The notes under the pieces: model-generated
Databases searched by the model: none
What the model saw: the letters and a program-made list of their open reading frames with translations, nothing else
What the model was told of the DNA's origin: nothing
Shown here: positions 56,200 to 64,000 of the stretch, in pieces
Numbering within the stretch: the first letter of the stretch is position 1
How the letters are laid out: each line of letters opens with the position of its first letter
Made by a program: the position numbers and the translations under genes
NCBI RefSeq assembly: GCF_005144965.1
Contig: NZ_CP039704.1
Location: forward strand, 1,612,001-1,676,000
DNA length: 64,000 bases
DNA from: Hankyongella ginsenosidimutans
GTDB taxonomy: Bacteria; Pseudomonadota; Alphaproteobacteria; Sphingomonadales; Sphingomonadaceae
Direction of reading: 5' to 3'

Positions 56200-56215
56200 T
56201 TTACGTAAACGTCAA
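56200..56215. promoter_or_regulatory. LiuR-like operator upstream of the MerR gene
   Basis: TTTACGTAAACGTCAA on the plus strand is a near-perfect dyad (TT.ACGT-NN-ACGT.AA) about 20 bases before the MerR ATG. Its half-sites recur at 56998-57013 upstream of the metallohydrolase gene. The pattern resembles LiuR sites known from proteobacteria; the match is from memory. Confidence 0.72.
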
Positions 56216-56231
56216 GTTGGTCTATCATTCG

Positions 56232-56345
56232 GTAGTGCCTCAGTTTGAAAAATCCGCTCGTGGTGAGCTCGGTCAGAACCACGAGCCGCTCACCCCTTCT
56301 GTCCAAGCTCAGGGTGAGCGGCAGAATTTCAAACTGAGACACTAC
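56232..56345. repeat. Repeat family C, single copy left of the thioesterase gene
   Basis: Terminal inverted repeats GTAGTGCCTCAGTTTGAAA and TTTCAAACTGAGACACTAC (one mismatch) with the inner arms CTCGTGGTGAG / CCACGAGCCGCTCA and CTCAGGGTGAGCGG. 114 bases. The same family forms the tandem array at 34404 and a copy at 56875. Confidence 0.8.
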
Positions 56346-56385
56346 GTATCATTCTGGTGCAGAAGGGATCGAGGAAAGGGTGACC

Positions 56386-56869
56386 ATGCTGGAAAATGTG
56401 ACGTTTGGACCTATCGAGCCGGCGCAGCTGGCAAGCATGTCCGGGCTGGAGCTGATGCAGGCGATGATCGAGAAACGCCTGCCGGCGCCGACCATGGCCC
56501 GTACCTTGAACTTCTGGCTGGCCGAGGTCGGCGAGGGGTGGCGATTTTGAAGGCGAGCCGACTGCGGAGCTGCTCAATCCCCTCGGCGCCGTCCATGGCG
56601 GCATGCTGCTGACCCTGATCGACAGCGCCTGCGGCTGCGCTTGCCATACAACCTTGCCGGCCGGGGTTGGCTACACCAGCATTGAAACCAAGGCGAACTT
56701 CAGCCGCCCGCTCTTTCCCGACTCGGGGCGCATCCGCTGCGTCGGGCGGGTCGTCACCGCAGGGCGCACAATCGTGACGGCCGACGCGGTCGCCACGGAC
56801 GCGCGCGGACGGGTCGTCGGCCATGGCACGTCGACTTTGCTGGTCTTCCCACCGAAGGCTGCTGCGTGA
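56386..56869 (+). CDS. PaaI-family acyl-CoA thioesterase (hotdog fold)
   Basis: About 162 residues. Starts MLENVTFGPIEPAQLASMSGLELMQAMIEKRLPAPTMARTLNFWLAEVGEG, then FEGEPTAELLNPLGAVHGGMLLTLIDSACGCA (NPLG..HGG hotdog active-site region), TSIETKANFSRPL and a last strand VGHGTSTLLVF. The family hydrolyses aryl- or acyl-CoA. A break at about 56530 costs two bases in GGGG/GCG. A repeat C copy borders it on each side. Between the two MerR operators, it is likely part of the same acyl-CoA module. Confidence 0.85.
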
Positions 56870-56874
56870 TCGCG

Positions 56875-56986
56875 GGTCGTGCCTCAGTTTGAAACCTCCC
56901 CGCTCACCCTGAGCTGGTCGAAGGGCTGAGCGGCTCGTGGTTCGTCCAAGCTCGCCACGCGCGGATGTTCAAACTGAGACACGACC
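56875..56986. repeat. Repeat family C, single copy right of the thioesterase gene
   Basis: GGTCGTGCCTCAGTTTGAA and TTCAAACTGAGACACGACC face each other; inside lie CTCACCCTGAGCTGGTCGAA and GAGCGGCTCGTGG. 112 bases. Confidence 0.75.
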
Positions 56987-56997
56987 CGATATCGCGC

Positions 56998-57013
56998 TTT
57001 ACGTTTACGTCAA
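56998..57013 (+). promoter_or_regulatory. LiuR-like operator upstream of the metallohydrolase gene
   Basis: TTTACGTTTACGTCAA, the same arrangement (TTTACGT-NN-ACGTCAA) as the site before the MerR gene, 32 bases upstream of the GTG start. Its right half is followed by CGTAAG, possibly a third half-site. Confidence 0.72.
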
Positions 57014-57045
57014 CGTAAGATAGCTTTCGGGTAAGGAGACCGTCT

Positions 57046-58152
57046 GTGACCGACCAGTCCCTCACCCAGCCTGAGGTTGCGCCCCGGGTCCAGCGGATGC
57101 CGCCGCCCCGAGCGAATTCCGCGGATTGATGTATCCGCTCGGGCGCTGGAAGCCGGAGCCGCAGTCGCCGCACGAGATTGCGCCTGGCGTTTTCTGGCTG
57201 CGCATGCCGCTGCCGTTCGCGCTCGACCACATCAATCTCTGGCTGCTCGAGGATGGAGATTCCTGGGTTGTCGTCGATACCGGCCTCGGCGTGCCCGGCT
57301 GTCATGAGGTCTGGCGGGCGGTGCTCAGCGGCCCACTGATCGCCGGCAAGCCTGTCTCGCGAATCTTCGTAACCCACTACCACCCGGATCATATCGGCCT
57401 TGCCGGCTGGCTTGCAGGGGAGACCGGTGCGCCGCTGCTGATGTCCCGCACCGATTACCTGATGGCGTCCTTTCTGATGCTGGGCGCGCTTCCGGCACCG
57501 CCGGAGGGGTGCAGGCCTTCTATGCGCGCGCCGGCTGGCCGTCGGACTCCATCGACCGCTTCGCCAAGCGGGGTGGGGTCTGTTTGCGCGGGCGGTGACG
57601 CCACTCCCCGTCGGCTACACTCGACTGCAGCATGGGCAGGTGCACCGGATCGGCGGGGCGGCGTGGCGGATCCACGTCGGGCGCGGCCACGCGCCGGAAC
57701 ACTGCTGTCTGGTCAGTGATGAACGGGGATTCTGATTTCCGGCGATCAGGTGCTGCCGCGCATCACCTCGAATGTTTCCGTCTATCCCATGGAGCCGCAC
57801 GAGGATCCGCTGGGGATTGGCTGGACAGCCTGGAGGACTTGCTGGCACTGCCCGACTCGCTGCTCGTGCTGCCTTCGCACAATGAGCCGTTCCAGGGTCT
57901 GCATGCACGCGTGCGCCAGCTTCAGGCAGACCATGCCGACAAGTTGGCGCGGGTCGCGGCCTTCTGCCGGGAGGCGCCGCGCACCGCCGTCGAGTGCTTC
58001 CCGGCCTTGTTCGGCCGTGTGCTCACCGACAACGACATCATGATGGGCAGCGGGAAGCCTTCGCGCACATCAATCATCTCGTGCGCCAGGGGCGCTTGGA
58101 CCGGACAACCGAAATCCGCGACGGCCGGGAGGTTGACCTGTTCGCAGGCTGA
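57046..58152 (+). CDS. MBL-fold metallohydrolase
   Basis: About 370 residues. GTG start chosen because AAGGAG lies seven bases upstream. N-terminus to PPPSEFRGLMYPLGRWKPEP, then HEIAPGVFWLRMPLPFALDHINLWLLEDGDSWVVVDTGLG and the zinc motif VTHYHPDHIGLAGWL (HxHxDH). GRGHAPEHCCLVSDERG, LISGDQVLPRITSNVS and the C-terminal AFAHINHLVRQGRLDRTTEIRDG follow. Such proteins occur in acyl-CoA catabolic clusters and are thought to be thioesterase- or lactonase-like. Breaks at about 57103, 57510, 57732, 57822 and 58055. First gene after the right operator. Confidence 0.85.
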
Positions 58153-58163
58153 CGTGCGAATAA

Positions 58164-58327
58164 GAATTCGAGCTCGTGGAGCGGATTTGGCATTTGATCC
58201 CCTTTGCGGCGGGCGTGGCATCAAATGTCGAATTCAAAACTCCATGAGAAACAAAGAATTGCAAGTAATCCGACTCGGGTATTTGCACACGAGCGTGCGG
58301 GCGCGGGATGCAAATGTCGAAGTCGGA
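58164..58327. repeat. Pair of related nested hairpins before the acyl-CoA ligase gene
   Basis: Hairpin A: outer GAATTCGA/TCGAATTC (58164-58171, 58228-58235), inner ATTTGAT/ATCAAAT (58192-58198, 58220-58226). Hairpin B: outer TCCGACT/AGTCGGA (58269-58275, 58321-58327), inner ATTTGCA/TGCAAAT (58281-58287, 58309-58315). Both share the layout and an AAATGTCGA right arm, so one may be a diverged copy of the other. They fill most of the gap before the ligase gene. Confidence 0.65.
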
Positions 58328-58367
58328 CCACACGTGCGCACCAGAACGCACGCCTTGGGAGAAGGAC

Positions 58368-60051
58368 ATGACGAACGAAAGCGCAAAGACGAATGTCGGC
58401 CGGCCGGAGGAAGCCCGTCCGATGCCGGTTCAGGCTCTCCTGGAGCAGGCCGCCAAGCGCGCGCCGCAACAATCTTATCTCGATTTTCTCGGCCGCATCT
58501 ACACCTACGGCGAAATCAATGCGCAGGCGGATCGAGTGGCCGCGGCGCTGCAGGCCATGGGCCTCGACAAGGGCGACCGGGTCGGCCTGTTCCTGCCGAA
58601 CTGCCCGCAATATGTCATATTTTACTATGCCGTGCTCAAGGCTGGCGGCACCGTCGTCAACTTCTCGCCGCTCTATTCCACGCCCGAGCTGATCCACCAG
58701 GTCGAGGACAGTCAGACCGATTTCATGGTCTGCCTCGATCTTGCCGCGCTCTACGACACGATCAACGCCGTGCTGGAGGCAAGCCGCCTCAAGGCGCTGA
58801 TCGTCTGTAGTTTCGCCGACGCCTTGCCCGTCGCCGCGCGCTGGGCATTCCGCGTCGCCAAGCGCCAGCTCGTGGCCCGGGTCAAGCCCTGCGAGCGCCG
58901 TATCCCGGCACGCCGTCTGCTGCGCCACACGGGTTCTTACGAGCGCCGTCCGGTTGACCCGACTGAGGATCTGGCGTTGCTGCAATACACCGGCGGCACG
59001 ACGGGCGTGCCGAAGGGGCGATGCTCACCCACGCCAACGTCAGCATGGCGACGCAGCAGGCGATCGGCGCCAGGGCGGGCTGGCCTTCGGGGTTGAGCGC
59101 ATGCTGGGCGCGCTGCCGTTCTTCCATATCTTCGCCAACATCACCGTGCTGAACGGCATGACGATGTGCGGCGGGTTGATCGCCATCCTGCCCAAATTCG
59201 AACTGAAACCGGCGCTGAAGGCGATTAAACGCCATCGCATCACGCTGATGCCAGGCGTGCCGACGATGTTCCAGGCGATGCTCGGTGCGGATGCAGAGGC
59301 GCTGGCCGCCATGAAATCGGTGCGGGTGTCGATCTCCGGCGGCGCGCCGATGGCGGTCGAACTCAAGAAGAAGTTCGAGCAGACGAGCGGCGGCATCATC
59401 GTCGAAGGCTATGGCCTGACCGAGAGCACAAGCATCGCCTCGGTGAACCCGGTCCATGGTGTTAACAAGGCAGGCTCGGTCGGTCTGCCGGTGCCGGGCA
59501 CGCAGGTGCTGATCGTCGACAAGGACGATCCGGCCCGCATCCTGCCGCAGGGCGAAGTCGGCGAAATCTGCCTGCGCGGGCCACAGGTCATGCGCGGCTA
59601 TTGGCATCGGCCGGAGGCGACCGCCGCCGTGCTCGGGCATGGCTACCTCCAGACCGGCGATCTCGGTTACCTTGATGAAGACGGGTATCTGTTCATCGTC
59701 GACCGGCTGAAGGACATGATCACCGTCGGCGGCTTCAAGGTGTTCCCACGCATGATCGAGGAAGCGCTGTATGCGCACGGCAGCGTGCGCGAGGCGACGG
59801 TCATCGGCATTCCGGACGAATATCTCGGCCAGCGCCCCAAGGCGTTCGTGGTGCTGAACGATGACGCCAAGGGCCATGTCACGGCGGACGACCTGAAGGC
59901 TTATCTCAGGACCCGTATCGGCAAGCACGAGCAGCCGGCGAGCATCGAGCTGCGCGATGCCTTGCCCAAGACCATGATCGGGAAGCTCTCCAAGAAGGAG
60001 CTGGTCGCCGAAGAACACACGGCATCGACGCGGAAGGAGCAATTGGCATGA
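58368..60051 (+). CDS. Long-chain fatty-acid--CoA ligase
   Basis: AMP-forming acyl-CoA synthetase, about 562 residues. LPNCPQYVIFYYAVLKAGGTVVNFSPLYS, the AMP-binding P-loop LLQYTGGTTGVPKGAMLTHAN, GALPFFHIFANITVLN, SISGGAPMAVELKKKFE, VEGYGLTESTSIASVNP (A5), YLQTGDLGYLDEDGYLFIVDRLKDMI (A7-A8) and the terminal catalytic Lys region LPKTMIGKLSKKEL are present. Breaks at about 59020 and 59075. Activates fatty acids for beta-oxidation. Its stop overlaps the enoyl-CoA hydratase start. Confidence 0.94.
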
Positions 60052-60820
60052 CCGAACATATCGCAGCCCGCCTTGAGGATGGCGTCCTGCATATCGTGCT
60101 GCAGCGCCCGGAGAAAAGAACGCACTGACCAACGCCATGTATGCGGCGATCGCCGATGCCCTGGACTCGGCCGCCACGGACCCCACGGTTCGCGTCGTGT
60201 TGTTCCGGGCCGAGGGTGATTGCTTTTCCGCCGGTAACGACATCATGGACTTTGCAAGTGTTGCAACGGCCGCGGTGGACTTTGCCGCCATGCCGGTCAC
60301 CCGCGTGCTGAAGGCGCTGGCTCATGCGGAAAAGCCGCTGGTCGCTGCTGTCCATGGCGCTGCCGTCGGGATCGGCACGACATTGCTGCTGCATTGCGAT
60401 CTGGTCTTTGTGGCGGAGGATGCGCAGCTCTCAACGCCCTTCATCAATCTGGCGCTGGTGCCGGAGGCGGCGTCCAGCCTGCTGATGCCGGCGCGGATCG
60501 GTCATGCCCGGGCTTACGCCATGTTCGCGCTCGGCGAGAAGCTGAGCGGGCTGGAGGCGGCGCGGCTCGGCCTCGCCAATACGGCTGTCCCCGCCGACCG
60601 CCTCCTCGAGACAGCGCTCGCCGGCGCCAAGGCGCTGGCGCAGCGGCCACCGGAGGCGCTGCGCATCACCAAGCGGCTGATGCGCGACGCGGAAAGCTAC
60701 GCCCGCATCATGGATGCAGAAGGCGCGCAATTCATGGCCCGCCTGCGTTCGCCGGAGGCGCAGGAAGCTTTCGCGGCGTTCCTGCAGCGCCGCGCGCCCG
60801 ATTTCTCGAAATTCGCATAA
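60048..60820 (+). CDS. Enoyl-CoA hydratase/isomerase family protein
   Basis: Crotonase-fold protein, about 258 residues. MTEHIAARLEDGVLHIVLQRPEKKNALTNAMYAAIADAL, RAEGDCFSAGNDIMDF, AAVHGAAVGIGTTLLLHCDLVFVAEDAQLSTPFINLALVPEAASSLLMPARIG, and a C-terminal helix ending FLQRRAPDFSKFA. Ser-Pro-like placement at the second catalytic position (ALVPEAASS) suggests an isomerase-like hydratase. A five-A run read as four at about 60115 breaks the frame near the N-terminus. Confidence 0.92.
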
Positions 60821-60835
60821 GGGGAGAGGAAAATC

Positions 60836-61702
60836 ATGAGTCTCGCTGGCAAAACTCTGTTCATCACCGGCGCCAGTCGCGGCATCGGCCTGGCGATTGC
60901 ACTGCGCGCGGCGCGCGACGGCGCCAACGTCGCGATCGCCGCCAAGACCGCCGAGCCGCACAAGCATCTGCCCGGTACCGTCTATTCGGCGGCCGAGGAG
61001 ATCGAGGCGGCCGGCGGCAAGGCCCTGCCGCTGATCGTCGATGTGCGCGACGAGGAGTCGGTTCTGCAAGCGGTTGCGACGACCGTCGAGACCTTCGGCG
61101 GCATCGACATCTGCGTCAACAACGCGTCGGCGATCAGCCTTTCGCCGACCGAGGCGACCGAAATGAAGCGCTACGACCTGATGCACCAGGTTAATACCCG
61201 TGGCACCTTCCTGGTCTCCAAGGCCTGTGTGCCGCACCTGCGCAAGGCGCAGAACCCGCATGTGCTGATGCTGTCGCCGCCGCTCGACATGAAGGCCAAG
61301 TGGTTCGCACCCCATGTCGCCTACACCATGGCCAAGTTCGGCATGTCGTTGTGCGTGCTGGGCATGTCGGCGGAGTTCCTGAAGGACAAAATTGCCTTCA
61401 ACGCCTTGTGGCCGCGCACCACGATTGCAACAGCCGCAGTCAAGTTTGCGCTGCTCGGCGACGAAGGCATGCGCAAAAGCCGCACCGCCGATATTCTGGC
61501 GGATGCGGCCTACGAGATTTTCCACGAGCCGTCGGCCAGTTTCACCGGCAATTTCCTGATCGACGACACTTATCTTACGGGCAAGGGCGTCACCGATTTC
61601 GACCGTTACCGGGTCGATCCGAGCCAGCCGCTGTTGCCGGATTTCTTCGTGCCGGACGATATGCCGCCGCCACCGGGGATAAGCCTCCTGCCGGTGGGAT
61701 AA
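60836..61702 (+). CDS. Short-chain dehydrogenase/reductase, HSDL2-like
   Basis: Intact, 288 residues. Rossmann motif TGASRGIG, ALPLIVDVRDEESVL, NNASAISLSPTEATEMKRYDLMHQVNTRGTFLVSKAC, VLMLSPPLDM (Ser), and YTMAK (YxxxK). The C-terminal segment PSASFTGNFLIDDTYLTGKGVTDFDRYRVDPSQPLLPDFFV is characteristic of the hydroxysteroid dehydrogenase-like protein 2 group, associated with fatty-acid metabolism. Good Shine-Dalgarno GGGGAGAGG. Same transcription direction as the preceding ligase and hydratase. Confidence 0.92.
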   Translation: MSLAGKTLFITGASRGIGLAIALRAARDGANVAIAAKTAEPHKHLPGTVYSAAEEIEAAGGKALPLIVDVRDEESVLQAVATTVETFGGIDICVNNASAISLSPTEATEMKRYDLMHQVNTRGTFLVSKACVPHLRKAQNPHVLMLSPPLDMKAKWFAPHVAYTMAKFGMSLCVLGMSAEFLKDKIAFNALWPRTTIATAAVKFALLGDEGMRKSRTADILADAAYEIFHEPSASFTGNFLIDDTYLTGKGVTDFDRYRVDPSQPLLPDFFVPDDMPPPPGISLLPVG

Positions 61703-61763
61703 GCGGCTTTGCCTTCCCGGCGGTGAACGTGGTAGCGAAAGCGCCCAACCACGAGCCGCCATC

Positions 61764-63170
61764 ATGTCGCACCTGACCCTTCCCGAGGCCGATCCCGCGC
61801 CTGGGGCACCGCTTCTGCGCCGTCTGCGCGCCGAGACGGCGACCCTGCTGAAGCTCGCCTGGCCGATGATGATCGCGCAGGCCAGCCGCATGGGCCTGAA
61901 CGTCATCGATACGGTGATGGTCGGGCAGGCGAGCACGCAGGAACTCGCCTATCTCGGCATGGGTCGGGCGCTGAACTGGGTGGCGATCATCTCCGGCATC
62001 GGCCTGATGGCGGGGATCTCCGTGTTTGCCGCGCGTGCGGTCGGAGCCGGCGATCCCCGTCGGTGTGGCGACATCATGCGCCAGGGGCTGCTCTATGCGC
62101 TGGCGCTCGGCGCGGCGCTGACGGCGCTCATCCTGCTGCTGGCGCGCCCGGTTCTCCAGTTGGCCGGCCTCGCGCCGGATCTGGTGGATGGCGGGGTGGC
62201 CTTCAGTGCGGCGATCTCGCTTGGCTACATCCCGACGCTCGTCGGTTCGGCGGCCTACTTCTTCCTGCAGGGGATCGGCCGACCGAAGCCGGGCATGATC
62301 ATCACCACCTCGGCGCTACCGCTCAATGTCTTTCTGAACTGGGTGTTCATATACGGCAATCTGGGTGCGCCGGCGCTCGGCGCGACGGGTGCGGCGCTGG
62401 CGACGGCGCTCGCCGTGACGCTGACGACGCTGGTCGAGCTCGGCTATCTGCGCTGGATGCCGGATGCGGAACGTTACGGCGTGCTCGATCGCGGGTGGCG
62501 ACGCGCGTGGCGTGAAGGCCGGGCTTTGCGCCGGTTTGGCTTTGCGCCGGGTCTGGCCACCATGCTCGACCTGCTGGGGCTTAATACGCTGGCGGTCTGG
62601 GCCGGGCGTTTCGGCGCGGCCGTGGCGGCTGGCTTCCAGATCCTGCTTTCGCTGCATCTGATCGTGCTGATCATCGGCATCAGCCTGGCGACGGCGGCGT
62701 CGGTCCGGGTCGGCAACGCGTACGGCGCGCAGCAATGGCGCGAAATCGGGCTGCGCTGCTGGCTGGCGAGCGCACTCAGCGTGCTGACCATGGCGCTTCT
62801 GGTGGCGGTGCTATACCCGAACCTGTCGCTGGCGATCCGTCCGTTCAACCCGGATGCCGCGACGGCGGCTGCAGCGATCGCGCAGTTGCGCGCGTTCACG
62901 CCGTTCATGCTGTTCGATGGCGTCGCCTTCGTGCTCATGTTGTCCTTGCGCTCGGCTGGCGACGAGGTCGTGGCCTCCGTCTTGCAGATCGTGGGCTATC
63001 TCGGGGTTGCGCTGGCGGCGGCCACCGTCCTTGTGGTCGGGTTCGGCATGGGCGGGGTTGGGCTGGCGCTGGCGTTCGGGATCGGCATGCTGTTCACCGC
63101 GCTGGCCATGGCCTGGCGCTTTCGGATTGTCGCCGCGCGGCTGGCGGCGCGCGCAAAAGCTGGGCCGTAG
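61764..63170 (+). CDS. MATE-family multidrug efflux transporter
   Basis: Intact 468-residue membrane protein with twelve hydrophobic segments in two halves. Typical MATE sequences are LLKLAWPMMIAQASRMGLNVIDTVMVGQASTQELAYLGMGRALNW, GISVFAARAVGAGDPRRCGDIMRQGL, YFFLQGIGRPKPGMIIT and IGISLATAASVRVGNAYGAQQWREIG in the second half. Sodium- or proton-driven antiport of cationic compounds. It starts 61 bases after the SDR and could be co-transcribed, but the role need not be linked to lipid catabolism. Confidence 0.93.
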   Translation: MSHLTLPEADPAPGAPLLRRLRAETATLLKLAWPMMIAQASRMGLNVIDTVMVGQASTQELAYLGMGRALNWVAIISGIGLMAGISVFAARAVGAGDPRRCGDIMRQGLLYALALGAALTALILLLARPVLQLAGLAPDLVDGGVAFSAAISLGYIPTLVGSAAYFFLQGIGRPKPGMIITTSALPLNVFLNWVFIYGNLGAPALGATGAALATALAVTLTTLVELGYLRWMPDAERYGVLDRGWRRAWREGRALRRFGFAPGLATMLDLLGLNTLAVWAGRFGAAVAAGFQILLSLHLIVLIIGISLATAASVRVGNAYGAQQWREIGLRCWLASALSVLTMALLVAVLYPNLSLAIRPFNPDAATAAAAIAQLRAFTPFMLFDGVAFVLMLSLRSAGDEVVASVLQIVGYLGVALAAATVLVVGFGMGGVGLALAFGIGMLFTALAMAWRFRIVAARLAARAKAGP

Positions 63171-63193
63171 AGTCTGGGTTGCCCCAGGGGAGG

Positions 63194-64000
63194 TCAGGCC
63201 GAACGCCGCGCCGCGCCAGCGTCCAGCACCGCGGCTGGCACCGCGAGTGTGACCGTCGTGCCGACCTGCAGGGTGCTGCTCAATGTCAGGGTGCCGCCCA
63301 TCATCTCCAGGAACTGCTTGGCCAGCGGCAGGCCAGGCCGACGCCGCCGTAGCGGCGGGTCTCCGAGGATTCGACCTGCGCGAACGGCTTCAGCACTTCC
63401 TCGAGCATGTCTTCCGGAATGCCGATGCCGTGATCGACGATCGTCACCACGATTTGTGGCCCGGACTTGCTCACCGCGATCTCGATAGGGTCGTCGACGT
63501 CCGAGAACTTGATCGCGTTGCCGACGATGTTGATGAGGGCCTGCCGCAACAGGCGCGGGTCGGCGTAGACGCTGTGCGGTGTCTCGATGCCGGTCAGCAC
63601 GATGCGACGGTGCGTGCCGATCTGGCGGCCCATGGCGATGTGGCTGGCGGTCTTCACCAGCTCGCAGATATCGATGGCGTGCAGGTCGACGCTGACCTTG
63701 CCGGACTCGATGCGCGCCAGGTCCAGCATGTCGTCGACCAGGCTCAGCAGATGGTGGCCGCTGTAGAGGATCAGGCGGGCGTAATCGCGCTGCTTTTCCG
63801 CTTTGTCGCCCGTGCGCTCGGCGTCCTGCACCAGCAGATCCGAAAAGCCGATGACGGCGTTGAGCGGCGTGCGTAACTCATGGCTGATGTTGGCGAGAAA
63901 GCGGGATTTGGCCTGACTGGCTTCCTCGGCGCCGACCCTGGCGGCCTCCAGATCGAGTTGCAGCGCCAGCAGCTCCGCCTCGCGCAGCTTCAGGCTGGTG
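63194..64000 (-). CDS. Sensor histidine kinase, C-terminal part
   Basis: The gene runs off the right edge, so the sensor domain is not seen. A coiled-coil (LKLREAELLALQLDLEAARVGAEEASQAKSRFLANI) leads into HisKA SHELRTPLNAVIGFSDLL, a helical hairpin (LILYSGHHLLSLVDDMLDLARIESGK), and the HATPase domain: ADPRLLRQALINIVGNAIKFS (N box), IVDHGIGIPEDMLEEVLKPF (G1), and RYGGVGLGLPLAKQFLEMMGG (G2). One break at about 63330 between GGVG and LGLPLAK. Complete catalytic motifs, unlike the kinase at 13745. Stop TGA at 63194-63196. Confidence 0.9.

Overview
The window looks like a GC-rich alphaproteobacterial chromosome segment, most likely from Sphingomonadales or a close relative. The basis is gene content: DUF2093, DUF2244 and DUF3018 families, the purD-xseA-DUF2093-M23 and mtaB-ftsY neighbourhoods, several large TonB-dependent receptors, and alphaproteobacterial forms of cobO, trxB and hipBA. 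No rRNA, tRNA or CRISPR array was recognised. The taxonomic call is inference from gene families, not from a marker gene.

The dominant property of the sequence is about 70 reading-frame breaks spread over more than 30 genes, including genes normally essential or strongly conserved (ftsY, trxB, ppa, dapB, trmB). Wherever I traced the frames, conserved protein continues across the break and the shift equals loss of one or two bases, usually in a short G, C or A run. Repeats inside the window show the same thing: the two IS630 copies differ in length by two bases in the C4 runs, and one of three tandem 123-bp units is one C short. I therefore treat these as consensus errors and annotate whole genes with break positions instead of calling pseudogenes.

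Layout. 1-1461: 3' part of a secreted FG-GAP/cadherin/RTX protein. 1661-8830 (minus): a cobalamin operon, btuB-cobO-cobQ-cobT-cobS-(mazE-mazF)-cobC, behind a cobalamin riboswitch; cobP diverges on the other side of the riboswitch. 10-20 kb: glycine-zipper lipoprotein, CobW-type GTPase with WD40 partner, cytochrome c, Lrp regulator, PAS histidine kinase, trxB, LysR regulator, a hipBA toxin-antitoxin pair and an OmpA-like protein. 21-25 kb: purD, xseA, DUF2093 and an M23 peptidase. 25.1-30.3 kb: a more AT-rich block with an Oar-like TonB receptor and a TPR/aspartyl-hydroxylase protein. 30.4-44 kb: housekeeping genes (ppa, kup, ftsY, mtaB, ABC-F ATPase, trmB, phoX, nth, dapB, sirtuin). 44-47.4 kb: a repeat and IS hot spot with an IS3 element nested in an IS630 element. 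47.4-63.2 kb: a TonB receptor and a fatty-acid/acyl-CoA catabolism region (multifunctional FadJ-like enzyme, thiolase, acyl-CoA dehydrogenase, MerR regulator, PaaI thioesterase, MBL hydrolase, acyl-CoA ligase, enoyl-CoA hydratase, SDR, MATE pump). 63.2-64 kb: C-terminal part of a histidine kinase.

The points most worth following are a toxin-antitoxin module lodged inside a riboswitch-led B12 operon, a shared LiuR-like operator on two divergent acyl-CoA transcription units, a run of five consecutive perfect or near-perfect hairpins at 44.1-44.4 kb, several families of TA-flanked MITE-like repeats, and the compositionally distinct TonB receptor/hydroxylase block.
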